Shown piece by piece: positions 17,099 through 25,553 of a stretch of DNA of 62,968 nt. Made by a program: the position numbers and the translations under genes. This stretch comes from an uncultured Roseburia sp. Lineage in GTDB: Bacteria > Bacillota > Clostridia > Lachnospirales > Lachnospiraceae. The notes below the pieces were generated by a model that searched no databases, had not been told where the DNA came from, and saw only the letters and a program-made list of their open reading frames with translations. The stretch covers positions 1-62,968 of the forward strand of contig CAKREH010000020.1 of the NCBI GenBank assembly GCA_934317215.1, written 5' to 3'. Position 1 is the stretch's first letter. Every line of letters begins with the position of its first letter.

Positions 17099-17273
17099 GA
17101 TTCGGGTGTCAAAAGGTGGTTTTCAATTTTGGGTCTGTCAAATTGCACAAAATCGAACTTGTTTTGTTCCGTTGTCCGAAAATAAGAAAAACTAAGTATG
17201 CCTGAATCAGTTTTTCACAGAGTGACGTAAACGGCATTCAACGAGCCTTCCATGGCTCGTGAAGCCTTGTTCT
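17099..17273. repeat. Half copy of a long palindromic repeat element
   Basis: This stretch is identical to 25554-25728 except for one base (AATCG here, AACCG there). The shared sequence also includes the 8 bp ATTCATAG on the left. The copy stops at the centre of the palindrome, just after its first central hairpin, and joins the prs terminator directly. No gene of its own is supported. With two terminators it fills the 310-bp gap between 17013 and 17325. Confidence 0.9.
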
Positions 17274-17276
17274 CAT

Positions 17277-17311
17277 AAAAAAAACCGGCTCATGATGAAC
17301 CGGTTTTTTAT
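17277..17311 (-). terminator. Terminator of prs (works from the minus strand, possibly both)
   Basis: AAAAACCGG and CCGGTTTTT arms flank a short loop. Both sides carry A/T tracts, so it can stop transcription from either direction; prs ends at 17325. Confidence 0.8.
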
Positions 17312-17324
17312 GATACAGGATCAA

Positions 17325-18503
17325 TTATTTCTGTTCTGCTTTGTATTTAGATACCAGACGTTCGATTCTGTCATACGGGTTTAACAGATCGCTGATGGAA
17401 GAATCATGGTTTAAGGTATCAATGATATAGGCAATATATTTACTCATATCACAGCTGATGTAATATGGTTTGGATAAGAGTTCCGGTGTCTGATAGGTAA
17501 GGTTTGTGGTAACGACTTTGTAGATCGTGCCGTCTGCAACTGCCTGATCAAATTTCTCTAAACCGTTTGTGAAGAGTCCGAAAGTTGCAACAACGAAGAT
17601 ACGGTTTGCTTTACGTTTCTTTAACTCTGTTGCAACATCAATCATACTTTCACCGGAAGAGATCATATCGTCAATAATGATAACATCTTTTCCTTCTACG
17701 GAGGAACCTAAGAACTCATGTGCAACGATCGGGTTGCGTCCGTCTACAATGCGGCTGTAATCACGTCTCTTATAGAACATACCGACGTCTAATCCAAGAA
17801 CGCTTGCAAGATATACAGCACGGTTGGTACCGCCTTCATCCGGGCTGATTACCATCATATGATCGGAATCGATCTTTAAGTCGGTTACTTCGCGTAAGAT
17901 ACCTTTTACAAACTGGTAAGCAGGCTGTACAGTCTCGAATCCTTTTAACGGAATCGCATTCTGTACACGCGGGTCATGTGCATCAAAGGTGATGATGTTA
18001 TCAACACCCATTGCAGTCAGTTCCTGTAATGCTAAAGCACAATCTAAAGATTCGCGGGAAGTACGTTTGTGCTGACGGCTTTCATATAAGAAAGGAATGA
18101 TGACGGTGATACGTCTTGCTTTACCGCCAACGGCTGCGATAATACGTTTTAAATCTGCATAGTGGTCATCTGGTGACATGTGGTTCTCATGACCGCATAC
18201 GGAGTAGGTAAGACTGTAATTTGTCACATCGACCATCAGGTACAGATCGTATCCACGGACAGACTCTTTGATCACACCTTTTGCTTCGCCGGTTCCAAAA
18301 CGCGGAACAGCGGTAGAGATGATGTACGAATCGCGGCGGTAATCTTTAAAGGCAAGATCAGATGCATGCTGATGCTGTCTTTTTTCTCTCCAGCCGACCA
18401 GGTACTTGTCTACTTTCAGACCAAGCTCTTTGCAGCTCTCAAGCGGGATCAGACCGAGTGCTCCATCAGGTAAGGTTTCCAGGTTTCTTTCATCGTTTGG
18501 CAT
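17325..18503 (-). CDS. prs: Ribose-phosphate pyrophosphokinase (PRPP synthetase)
   Basis: The protein makes PRPP from ribose 5-phosphate and ATP for purine, pyrimidine, His and Trp synthesis and salvage. The PRPP-binding loop reads IIDDMISSGESMIDVA. The divalent-cation/ATP region has FDAHDPRVQNAIP, with the flag-type segment near VIIPFLYESRQHKRTSRE. At 392 residues it is some 70 longer than the usual 315-320, with an N-terminal extension and divergent loops, like other Clostridia 'long' forms. GGAGGAACC upstream supports the start. It is the last gene of the minus-strand murC-dnaD-dnaI-prs block and ends at a good terminator. The hpt gene at 60.4 kb uses the PRPP it makes. Confidence 0.9.
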   Translation of the reverse strand: MPNDERNLETLPDGALGLIPLESCKELGLKVDKYLVGWREKRQHQHASDLAFKDYRRDSYIISTAVPRFGTGEAKGVIKESVRGYDLYLMVDVTNYSLTYSVCGHENHMSPDDHYADLKRIIAAVGGKARRITVIIPFLYESRQHKRTSRESLDCALALQELTAMGVDNIITFDAHDPRVQNAIPLKGFETVQPAYQFVKGILREVTDLKIDSDHMMVISPDEGGTNRAVYLASVLGLDVGMFYKRRDYSRIVDGRNPIVAHEFLGSSVEGKDVIIIDDMISSGESMIDVATELKKRKANRIFVVATFGLFTNGLEKFDQAVADGTIYKVVTTNLTYQTPELLSKPYYISCDMSKYIAYIIDTLNHDSSISDLLNPYDRIERLVSKYKAEQK

Positions 18504-18594
18504 TGAATGGTTCCTCCATAAAAATTTGTTTACATGTATTTCAATAGATTGCTCTAATTGAAGGCAGAAAATGTATTTTGTGTTTATAGAAACA

Positions 18595-19575
18595 TCAGCG
18601 TCTTCGTTTCTGCATCCGGATATCTTCCCCGAATAATTTGATCAGAACATAATTGTCCATAATTCTTGATAAGATCCGCTCCGAATACAGATCGGTAAGC
18701 TGGGACAATCCGAGGTTTGTGGAAATGATGGTTGATTTCCGGTGCAGGATTCTTTCGTTTAAGCACAAAAACAACTGGGAAGTTGTAAAAGAATTTGTAA
18801 GCTCTGTGCCGAGATCATCGATGATCAGAAGATCGCAGGTAAAAATATTTTCATTTGCGGCAATCGCTTCCTCATCTTTTGCAAATACACCCTTGCTTAA
18901 TATATCAAATAATTGGAACGCCGTAAAGTAAATTACAGAATGACCGTGATCCATCAGCTCTTTTGCAACGCAGTTTGACAGAAACGTTTTGCCGATGCCG
19001 GTATCTCCGTAAAAGTACAGATTGGAAAATGTATCATCAAAGTGGTCGATAAAGTCATGACATTTGGCAACGGCATCTTTTGCTGTCGCAAGTGAAGATA
19101 ATCCGGTCGCAGGGTTTATGTCTTTATCAGAATAATATTCAAAAGAAAATGTGGAAAAATTCTCACGGAGCAGGATGCTTTTTAAATTTGACTGGGTATA
19201 GACTAAATCGATCGCAGCCTGTGTAAAACAGTGGCAGCGTTTTCCATCGATAAAACCTGTATCCTTACAATCCGGGCATTCGTAAGAGGTCTCCAGATAA
19301 TCAGCAGAGAGCCCTGCTTTCTGCAGCAGATCTTTTTTTTCACTGCGGTAGGAGGCAATCTGTTCTTTCAGGGTATTAAGAGCCATGGTATCACCGTCTA
19401 AGAGCTTTTTTGCCTGTGAAACGGAGCAGGACGCGATGGCATCGTCAATCTCCCGGAGACGTGGGATTCTGATGTAGGCATAACGGGTCCGTTCTTCCCT
19501 CTCATGTTCATTTTTTAACTGCCGGGCATCATATGCCCGTATAATCTCATCGTATTGCGAATTTGTCAGAGGCAT
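18595..19575 (-). CDS. DnaC/DnaI-type helicase loader ATPase
   Basis: The 326-residue AAA+ protein has Walker A GDTGIGKT at residues 190-197, Walker B LLIIDDLG and a sensor region STNLGLSQL. The N-terminal part has a zinc-ribbon-like set of cysteines at 100, 103, 114 and 116 (CPDCKDTG ... CHC), as in DnaI, whose zinc domain contacts the helicase. It should load the replicative helicase with DnaD. IstB-type transposition ATPases share the core, but the zinc motif and the adjacent dnaD argue for the replication loader. It lies 65 bp after dnaD in the same direction, with prs 91 bp downstream. Confidence 0.87.
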   Translation of the reverse strand: MPLTNSQYDEIIRAYDARQLKNEHEREERTRYAYIRIPRLREIDDAIASCSVSQAKKLLDGDTMALNTLKEQIASYRSEKKDLLQKAGLSADYLETSYECPDCKDTGFIDGKRCHCFTQAAIDLVYTQSNLKSILLRENFSTFSFEYYSDKDINPATGLSSLATAKDAVAKCHDFIDHFDDTFSNLYFYGDTGIGKTFLSNCVAKELMDHGHSVIYFTAFQLFDILSKGVFAKDEEAIAANENIFTCDLLIIDDLGTELTNSFTTSQLFLCLNERILHRKSTIISTNLGLSQLTDLYSERILSRIMDNYVLIKLFGEDIRMQKRRR

Positions 19576-19640
19576 GTTCTTATCCTAATCTCCATTTTGC
19601 CTAGTTTTATGAAAACGATGTTTTCATACGATTTATGGTA

Positions 19641-20762
19641 TTAATGTTTTGAATTGGTTGTCAGCAGCATTTTTTCAAGTTCATCATATTCATAGGAACG
19701 GTGTCCGATGTTGTTGAATTTGTTTTTAGGACTGCCTGTTTCCTGTGCGGATGTCTTTGCGCGTTCTTTGTGTTCAAGATTTAAACGTTTTACATCTTCC
19801 ATGGTATGTACGTTTAATTTGCGCCAGTTTGAGAGCATTTTGTCGGTATAAGGAAAACTCGGCTGGTGGATGCTCTGTATGGTCTGCTGGCATGCCGCAC
19901 AGATGATGTCGATCGAAAAACCATACTCGGAACGCCATTTTTCGATATAGTCTGTCTCGGATGGAACGAGATTCCTTCCGGTAATGCCAAAGGAACGCAT
20001 CACTGCATAGTAGGCAGGACTGTGGATCTTTGCCTCCTGTTTGGCGGCGCTTACAGTCCGGATGCCGCTTTCTGCCCATCTTAATGCTGTAGCCTCGATA
20101 TAGCGGATAGCGGTGTGATTTTTGCTTACACAGTATTCTACTAAATATTCGATCAGATCCGGTGAAAAAGAAAGCTCTTCGTATAAATATAAAAGAGTAT
20201 TTGTATCGGTCTGGCTGAGCGGCCGTCCAAGATAACGTTCTGTAATAAAGAGAAGTTCGGCAATCTGGTCGTTTTCCTGAAACTGCTTTAGTTCATCGCG
20301 TGTGTAATCCCTCTTAGGAGGAAAGACATCTGTATTTGCAGAAGGTATATTGTCATCTTCTGTGGAAATGTATGCATCCTCAGAGGAGACACTGTCTGTT
20401 TCAAACGTTTCTGCGGCAGTTTCGTTTTCCACAAAATCGTCGCCTGTGCCGGTTTTATCCCTGGATGCAGAATCGATCAGGCAGACACCGGTCAGGTTGT
20501 GATCAGTATCATATTCTAAACGCAGAAGATGCATGCGTTCCCAGTAACTTAAGGCGCGTTTGACATCTTTTTCCGTGTGTTCGAATTTATCTGCAATCGA
20601 AGAAATCGAAAAAGCGGAATCCGGGGCATTCATCAGACGCAGCAGGTAAAGATAGATCTTTACAAATTCCCCATTTGCGTCAGACATATATTCATCAATA
20701 AAAATATTCGATACACTCGTGGCAGAAGATGCACTGTCACTGTGGATTAGTATTTTAGCCAT
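19641..20762 (-). CDS. DnaD-domain replication initiation protein
   Basis: The 373-residue protein has an N-terminal winged-helix-like region (residues 20-110, FVKIYLYLLRLMN ... VKRALSYWERMHLLRLEY), an acidic linker (120-180) and a DnaD/phage-associated C-terminal domain (about 190-330, ending in the KMLSNWRKLNVHTMEDVK helix). The DnaD C-terminal helix YxxxxIxxWxxxGI is seen as WRSEYGFSIDIICAACQQT and LSNWRKL. I chose the ATG at 20762 (MAKILIHS) over 20828 because GAGGG lies about 10 nt before it and the longer start would add a spurious hydrophobic leader. It should remodel DNA at the origin and recruit the loader encoded next. Confidence 0.85.
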   Translation of the reverse strand: MAKILIHSDSASSATSVSNIFIDEYMSDANGEFVKIYLYLLRLMNAPDSAFSISSIADKFEHTEKDVKRALSYWERMHLLRLEYDTDHNLTGVCLIDSASRDKTGTGDDFVENETAAETFETDSVSSEDAYISTEDDNIPSANTDVFPPKRDYTRDELKQFQENDQIAELLFITERYLGRPLSQTDTNTLLYLYEELSFSPDLIEYLVEYCVSKNHTAIRYIEATALRWAESGIRTVSAAKQEAKIHSPAYYAVMRSFGITGRNLVPSETDYIEKWRSEYGFSIDIICAACQQTIQSIHQPSFPYTDKMLSNWRKLNVHTMEDVKRLNLEHKERAKTSAQETGSPKNKFNNIGHRSYEYDELEKMLLTTNSKH

Positions 20763-20830
20763 GAAGGAAACCCTCTTTCGATAATATTCTAAAAGTATAA
20801 ATATAAGTATAAATATTTGCTGCGCCACAA

Positions 20831-20839
20831 ATTATAGCA
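20831..20839 (-). promoter_or_regulatory. Extended -10 promoter for dnaD
   Basis: On the minus strand TGCTATAAT is a textbook extended -10 about 70 bp upstream of the dnaD start. No good -35 is visible. Confidence 0.5.
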
Positions 20840-20905
20840 TAGGAAAAGAAAAAAGAGAAGAACATTTTTGAATACAAACGCTGTAAAATCAAGGGTTGCG
20901 GGGAA

Positions 20906-20923
20906 TGTGGATAATGTGGATAA
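20906..20923 (-). promoter_or_regulatory. Pair of abutting perfect DnaA boxes
   Basis: TTATCCACA occurs twice head to tail on the minus strand (20906-20914 and 20915-20923), upstream of the dnaD promoter. It matches the consensus DnaA box at all nine bases. Confidence 0.75.
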
Positions 20924-21036
20924 AAAAGTGGATTCATAAAAACGGAAGTTATGGCAACTGGGATAAAATACAGAAAACAAGGGGCATAAAAGAAAACGGA
21001 GCAGAAAAACAGGAATGTATTATGTTAACAAAAAAA

Positions 21037-21079
21037 ATCCACATTCGATGGTTGAAGTTTTCCCCAATCGAATGTGGAT
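21037..21079. repeat. 13-bp inverted repeat overlapping a DnaA box
   Basis: Arms 21037-21049 and 21067-21079 are perfectly complementary around a 17-nt loop. The right arm overlaps the DnaA-box pair at 21073-21090. Confidence 0.6.
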
Positions 21080-21090
21080 AATGTGGATAA
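21073..21090 (-). promoter_or_regulatory. Second pair of abutting perfect DnaA boxes
   Basis: TTATCCACA twice on the minus strand (21073-21081 and 21082-21090), 1 bp beyond the murC stop codon. With the pair at 20906 it frames an A-rich stretch of about 150 bp. The 329-bp gap between dnaD and murC holds these boxes, the hairpin and the dnaD promoter, and no gene. Confidence 0.75.
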
Positions 21091-21091
21091 C

Positions 21092-22471
21092 TTATCGACC
21101 AAGAAGATGTTCACCCACGTTTACGATATCTCCAGCACCCATAGTTATCAACAGATCACCGTTTATACAATTTTTCAATAAAAATTTCTCAATTTCTTCA
21201 AAAGAGGGAAAATAATAGCATTCGGTTCCTTTTTCCTTTAATTTTTCAAGGATATCTTTCGAGCTGATGCCATAAGTATTTTTCTCACGGGCAGCATAGA
21301 TGTCCGCAAGTACGACAACATCTGCCATGGACAGCACATCTGCAAAATCATCTAAAAATGCTTTTGTTCTGGAATAGGTGTGCGGCTGGAATGCTAAGAC
21401 CAGACGTTTATGTGGATAATTTTTTGCAGCGGTCAGTGTTGCACGGATCTCTGTCGGATGATGTGCATAATCGTCAATGATGGTAACTCCGTCCACACAT
21501 CCTTTGTACTGGAAACGGCGGTCTGCACCTCCGAAAGCGGATAGTCCGGCAAGGATCGCATCCTTTGAAATACCAAGGTCAAGGGAAAGTGCGATCGCTG
21601 CAAGTGCATTTGAGACATTGTGCATGCCCGGAACATGAAGTTTTACATCCATGACCGGGGTACCGTGATGCATTGCCGTAAAGGAGGCACATGCTGTTTC
21701 ATCAAAGGTGATGTCAGAAGGGTAATAGTCACAGGAGTCATTCAGTCCGAAGGTGATCACCTGTGGTGCTAAACCTTCTGTGAGCGCTGTGTAGTTTTCA
21801 ATCTCTCCGTTTATAATGATCGCACCGTCTTTTTTTGTATTTCCTGCAAATTTTCGGAATGAATTGCGGATATCCTGAATATCTTTAAAGAAGTCAAGGT
21901 GTTCCGCTTCCACGTTTAAGATAATACTGTATCGTGGATAGAAATGGAGAAAACTGTTGGTATATTCGCACGCTTCGGATACAAAAATATCGGACTTGCC
22001 TACTTTTATATTTCCTTCAATGGCTTTTAAGATCCCGCCGACGGAAATGGTAGGATCAGCCTTTGCTGCGAGAAGGATCTGGCTGATCATGGATGTGGTC
22101 GTCGTCTTTCCGTGGGTACCGGCAACGGCGATGGAATTGTTATAATTGTCCATAATCTGGCCAAGCAGTTCTGCACGGCTTAACATTGGGATGCTGCATT
22201 CTTTTGCAGCCGCGTATTCCGGATTGTCTTCACGGATGGCTGCGGTGTAGACGATAAGATCAATGTCATCGCTAAGGTTTTCGGCTTTCTGACCGTAAAA
22301 AATACGGGCACCCATGTGCTCTAAATGTCTGGTCAGTCCGGATTCCTTTGCGTCAGATCCTGAGATAGTAAAATGTTCCTCTAAAAGTATCTCAGCAAGA
22401 CCACTCATGCTGATACCGCCGATCCCGATGAAATGGATGTGCAGCGGCTGGTTGAAATTGATTTTATACAT
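21092..22471 (-). CDS. murC: UDP-N-acetylmuramate--L-alanine ligase
   Basis: The 459-residue Mur ligase adds L-alanine to UDP-MurNAc, the first peptide step of peptidoglycan synthesis. The N-terminal Rossmann motif is HFIGIGGISMSGLAEIL (residues 12-28), as in MurC rather than MurD/E/F. The ATP loop is AGTHGKTTTTSM near 115-127, and the central HLDFFKD and C-terminal DDYAHHPTEI motifs are present. Length is typical. A promoter lies at 22514-22541. It is divergently oriented from glgC and is the first gene of the minus-strand block, with the DnaA-box region separating it from dnaD. Confidence 0.95.
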   Translation of the reverse strand: MYKINFNQPLHIHFIGIGGISMSGLAEILLEEHFTISGSDAKESGLTRHLEHMGARIFYGQKAENLSDDIDLIVYTAAIREDNPEYAAAKECSIPMLSRAELLGQIMDNYNNSIAVAGTHGKTTTTSMISQILLAAKADPTISVGGILKAIEGNIKVGKSDIFVSEACEYTNSFLHFYPRYSIILNVEAEHLDFFKDIQDIRNSFRKFAGNTKKDGAIIINGEIENYTALTEGLAPQVITFGLNDSCDYYPSDITFDETACASFTAMHHGTPVMDVKLHVPGMHNVSNALAAIALSLDLGISKDAILAGLSAFGGADRRFQYKGCVDGVTIIDDYAHHPTEIRATLTAAKNYPHKRLVLAFQPHTYSRTKAFLDDFADVLSMADVVVLADIYAAREKNTYGISSKDILEKLKEKGTECYYFPSFEEIEKFLLKNCINGDLLITMGAGDIVNVGEHLLGR

Positions 22472-22513
22472 TTATTGATACCTGCCTGTTTTATGAATTT
22501 TTCTGTTTGTTTC

Positions 22514-22541
22514 ATTATACCCGTATGGAATCAATTTGCAA
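22514..22541 (-). promoter_or_regulatory. Promoter of murC
   Basis: On the minus strand TTGCAA (22536-22541), 16-bp spacer, TATAAT (22514-22519). Confidence 0.6.
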
Positions 22542-22676
22542 ATTCTTTTGGGGAAAAATCTTTTCGACAGAAAAAATGAATTGTAGATAAAACTTTATCG
22601 ATTTGTGCAATGTGTCAAAAATATGTAAAAACGATAAAAAATATTGTGGAAAATGATGTACATGAGATTTGAAGTG

Positions 22677-22685
22677 TGGTATAAT
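22677..22685 (+). promoter_or_regulatory. Extended -10 promoter of the glgCD operon
   Basis: TGGTATAAT is an extended -10 about 50 bp before the glgC start. A convincing -35 is lacking, which is normal for this class. Confidence 0.5.
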
Positions 22686-22737
22686 TAAAAATACCAAAAG
22701 GAATAGATTGACTAGAAAGTGACGAGAGGTGATTGAC

Positions 22738-24012
22738 GTGATTCGAAAAGAAATGATAGCCATGCTATTGGCTGGAGGACAGGGCAGCCGTCTTGGAGTG
22801 CTTACAGCAAAGGTTGCCAAACCGGCAGTTGCGTTTGGAGGAAAGTACCGCATTATCGATTTTCCACTCAGCAACTGTATTAATTCAGGAATTGATACCG
22901 TTGGTGTTCTGACACAGTATCAGCCGTTACGTTTAAATACCCATATTGGAATCGGTATTCCGTGGGATCTTGACCGTAATAATGGCGGTGTAACGGTTCT
23001 TCCACCTTATGAGAAGAGCAATAACAGTGAGTGGTACAGTGGAACAGCAAATGCAATCTACCAGAATATGAATTATATGGAGAGCTATAATCCGGAATAT
23101 GTCCTGATCTTATCAGGAGACCATATTTATAAGATGGATTATGAAGTGATGCTCGATTTCCATAAAGAAAATCATGCAGATGTGACGATTGCGACAATGC
23201 CGGTACCAATCGAAGAAGCAAGCAGGTTTGGAATCGTAATCGCAGATGAAAATAAAAAAATACAGGATTTTGAGGAAAAACCAAAAGAGCCGAGAAGCAA
23301 TCTGGCATCTATGGGAATCTACATTTTCAGCTGGAATGTTTTAAAAGAAGCATTACATGCAATGAAAGACCAGAGCGGCTGTGATTTCGGCAAGCACATT
23401 ATCCCGTATTGTCATGAGAGGGGAAAACGTCTTTTCGCCTATGAATTTAACGGTTACTGGAAAGATGTTGGAACATTAGGTTCCTACTGGGAAGCAAATA
23501 TGGAGCTCATCGATCTGATCCCGGAGTTCAATCTTTATGAAGAATACTGGAAGATCTACACAAAGAGCGATATTATTGAGCCGCAGTATCTGTCAGAAGA
23601 TTCTGTGGTTGAGAAGAGTATCATCGGTGAGGGATCCGAGATCTACGGAGAAGTACATAGTTCTGTCATCGGTGCAGGTGTTACGGTCGGTAAGGGCAGT
23701 GTAGTAAGAAACTCAATAATTATGAAAGGGACACAGATAGGTGAAGGTGTCACGATAGATAAGTCAATCGTTGCAGAAAACTGCCGCATTGGCAACAATG
23801 TGGTGCTTGGAGTCGGTGAGGAAGCACCGAACAAGCTCAATGCAAGCATATATTCTTTTGGTCTTGTAACAATAGGTGAAGATTCCGTGGTGCCGGATGG
23901 CGTTCAGATAGGAAAGAACACGGCAATTTCCGGAGTTACGGAAAAAGAAGATTATCCGGATGGAATTCTTGAAAGCGGTGAAGTAATTATTAAGGCAGGT
24001 GACTCAGAATGA
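22738..24012 (+). CDS. glgC: Glucose-1-phosphate adenylyltransferase
   Basis: This enzyme makes ADP-glucose from glucose 1-phosphate and ATP for glycogen synthesis. The N-terminal nucleotidyltransferase motif AMLLAGGQGSRLGVLT and the sugar-phosphate motif FGIVIADE ... DFEEKP are clear. A left-handed beta-helix of hexapeptide repeats covers the last 130 or so residues. I chose the GTG at 22738 (MIRKEMIAMLLAGG), which has GAGAGG 8 nt upstream. A longer GTG start at 22729 overlaps that site. It overlaps glgD by 4 bp, so the two subunits are translationally coupled. Length 424 is normal. Confidence 0.93.
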   Translation: MIRKEMIAMLLAGGQGSRLGVLTAKVAKPAVAFGGKYRIIDFPLSNCINSGIDTVGVLTQYQPLRLNTHIGIGIPWDLDRNNGGVTVLPPYEKSNNSEWYSGTANAIYQNMNYMESYNPEYVLILSGDHIYKMDYEVMLDFHKENHADVTIATMPVPIEEASRFGIVIADENKKIQDFEEKPKEPRSNLASMGIYIFSWNVLKEALHAMKDQSGCDFGKHIIPYCHERGKRLFAYEFNGYWKDVGTLGSYWEANMELIDLIPEFNLYEEYWKIYTKSDIIEPQYLSEDSVVEKSIIGEGSEIYGEVHSSVIGAGVTVGKGSVVRNSIIMKGTQIGEGVTIDKSIVAENCRIGNNVVLGVGEEAPNKLNASIYSFGLVTIGEDSVVPDGVQIGKNTAISGVTEKEDYPDGILESGEVIIKAGDSE

Positions 24013-25127
24013 AGGCAATAGGTATTATTTTAGCTGGCGGTAATAACAGCCGTATGCAGGAACTATCCAATAAGAGAGCGATTGCAGCAATGCCTGTTGG
24101 GGGCAGCTATCGAAGCATCGATTTTGCACTCAGCAATATGAGCAATTCGCATATACAGACAGTTGCAGTACTGACACAGTACAGTGCCAGATCCTTAAAT
24201 GAGCATCTGAGTTCCTCAAAATGGTGGGATTTCGGAAGAAAACAGGGAGGTCTGTTCGTATTTAACCCGACAGTTACGGTGGACAACAGCTGGTGGTATC
24301 GTGGAACAGCAGATGCCATGTATCAGAATATCAGTTTCTTAAAGAAACGCCATGAACCGTATGTCATCATTACGAGCGGTGACTGTGTTTATAAGATCGA
24401 TTATAATAAAGTACTTGAATATCACATCGAAAAGAAAGCAGATATCACGGTGGTGTGCAAGGATATGGCACCGGATGTGGATGTAAGCCGTTTTGGTGTG
24501 GTACGGATGAACGAGGACTCCAGAATCGTGGAATTCGAGGAGAAGCCGATGGTATCCCAGTCGAATACGATCTCTGCCGGTATTTATATCGTGCGCAGAA
24601 GACAGCTGATCGAGATGTTAGAGCGCAGTGCAGAGGAAGGACGATGGGATTTCGTTACAGATATTCTGATCCGTTATAAGAATATGAAACGTATCTACGG
24701 TTACAAGATGAAAGAATACTGGAGCAATATTGCAACCGTTGAGTCTTATTACCAGACAAATATGGATTTCCTGAAACCGGAAGTGCGCAGATACTTTTTC
24801 CATGATGAGCCAAGGATCTACTCTAAAGTGGATGATCTTCCACCTGCAAAATACAATGCAGGATCCGATGTGCGCAACAGTCTGATCGCGAGCGGATGTA
24901 TCGTAAACAGTAAGGTTGAAAATTCTATCCTGTTCAAAAAAGTATTTGTTGGCAAGAACTGTGTGATCAAAAACTCCATCATTTTAAATGATGTATATAT
25001 TGGAGATAACACACACATTGAGAACTGTATCGTGGAGAGCAGGGACACATTGAAAGCCAATACATATTATTGTGGAGACAATGGCATCAAGATTGTTTCT
25101 GAGAATAATGAGCGCTACGTGTTATAG
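24009..25127 (+). CDS. glgD: Glucose-1-phosphate adenylyltransferase subunit GlgD
   Basis: The 372-residue GlgC paralogue keeps the fold (IILAGGNNSRMQELSNKRA, VDVSRFGVV, VEFEEKP and C-terminal hexapeptide repeats). The nucleotide loop, however, is GGNNSRMQELS instead of GGQGSRLGVLT, so the catalytic Arg-rich P-loop is altered. In Firmicutes GlgD forms a mixed complex with GlgC and raises its activity, with little activity of its own. The 4-bp overlap with glgC supports an equal dose. No glgA or glgP is in the window; the rest of glycogen synthesis must be elsewhere. Confidence 0.92.
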   Translation: MKAIGIILAGGNNSRMQELSNKRAIAAMPVGGSYRSIDFALSNMSNSHIQTVAVLTQYSARSLNEHLSSSKWWDFGRKQGGLFVFNPTVTVDNSWWYRGTADAMYQNISFLKKRHEPYVIITSGDCVYKIDYNKVLEYHIEKKADITVVCKDMAPDVDVSRFGVVRMNEDSRIVEFEEKPMVSQSNTISAGIYIVRRRQLIEMLERSAEEGRWDFVTDILIRYKNMKRIYGYKMKEYWSNIATVESYYQTNMDFLKPEVRRYFFHDEPRIYSKVDDLPPAKYNAGSDVRNSLIASGCIVNSKVENSILFKKVFVGKNCVIKNSIILNDVYIGDNTHIENCIVESRDTLKANTYYCGDNGIKIVSENNERYVL

Positions 25128-25176
25128 AAATGCATTTTAGGACAAGGGTAAAACAACTTAAAGGGGGACATAAGAC

Positions 25177-25443
25177 ATGCAGATAACGGACGTGAGGATC
25201 AGAAAAGTAGAAAAAGAAGGCAAGATGAAAGCGGTAGTTTCAATCACGATCGATGAAGAGTTCGTGGTACATGATATCAAGATCATTGAAGGGGAAAAAG
25301 GTCTTTTTATTGCAATGCCAAGCCGTAAGGCAGCGGATGGAGAATACCGTGATATTGCACATCCGATCAACTCCGGAACGAGAGAGCGGATTCAGAAACT
25401 GATCTTAGAAAAGTACGAGGAGACATTAGCTGCTGAAGAGTAA
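25177..25443 (+). CDS. spoVG: Septation/sporulation regulator SpoVG
   Basis: The 88-residue protein starts MQITDVRIRKVEKEGKMKA and has FVVHDIKIIEGEKGLFIAMP, the signature of SpoVG. Homologues bind DNA and RNA and affect spore cortex formation and asymmetric septation. A purine-rich AAAGGGGGACAT site precedes the ATG. Its place upstream of a GlmU-like gene, pth and mfd mirrors the B. subtilis order (spoVG-gcaD-prs-pth-mfd), though prs has moved to the other strand here. It ends at a strong terminator (25502-25544), so it is not co-transcribed with the next gene. No SigH promoter is obvious. Confidence 0.95.
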   Translation: MQITDVRIRKVEKEGKMKAVVSITIDEEFVVHDIKIIEGEKGLFIAMPSRKAADGEYRDIAHPINSGTRERIQKLILEKYEETLAAEE

Positions 25444-25501
25444 GGGGAATTTCGGACAGCAGTTTTGGAGCAATCTGTACATGACAGTATAAAAATAAGG
25501 G

Positions 25502-25544
25502 GCGGCTGTAGCAGTATACATTGTGCTGTTACAGCCGCTTTTTT
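25502..25544 (+). terminator. Terminator of spoVG
   Basis: GCGGCTGTAGCAG (25502-25514) pairs with CTGTTACAGCCGC (25526-25538) with one mismatch, followed by T6. Confidence 0.9.
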
Positions 25545-25553
25545 CATTCATAG

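Noticed and set aside
20906..21090. DnaA boxes read as the chromosomal origin oriC
   Set aside because: No dnaA-dnaN pair, no clear AT-rich unwinding region next to the boxes, and typical oriC location is elsewhere. I keep it as a DnaA-binding region only.
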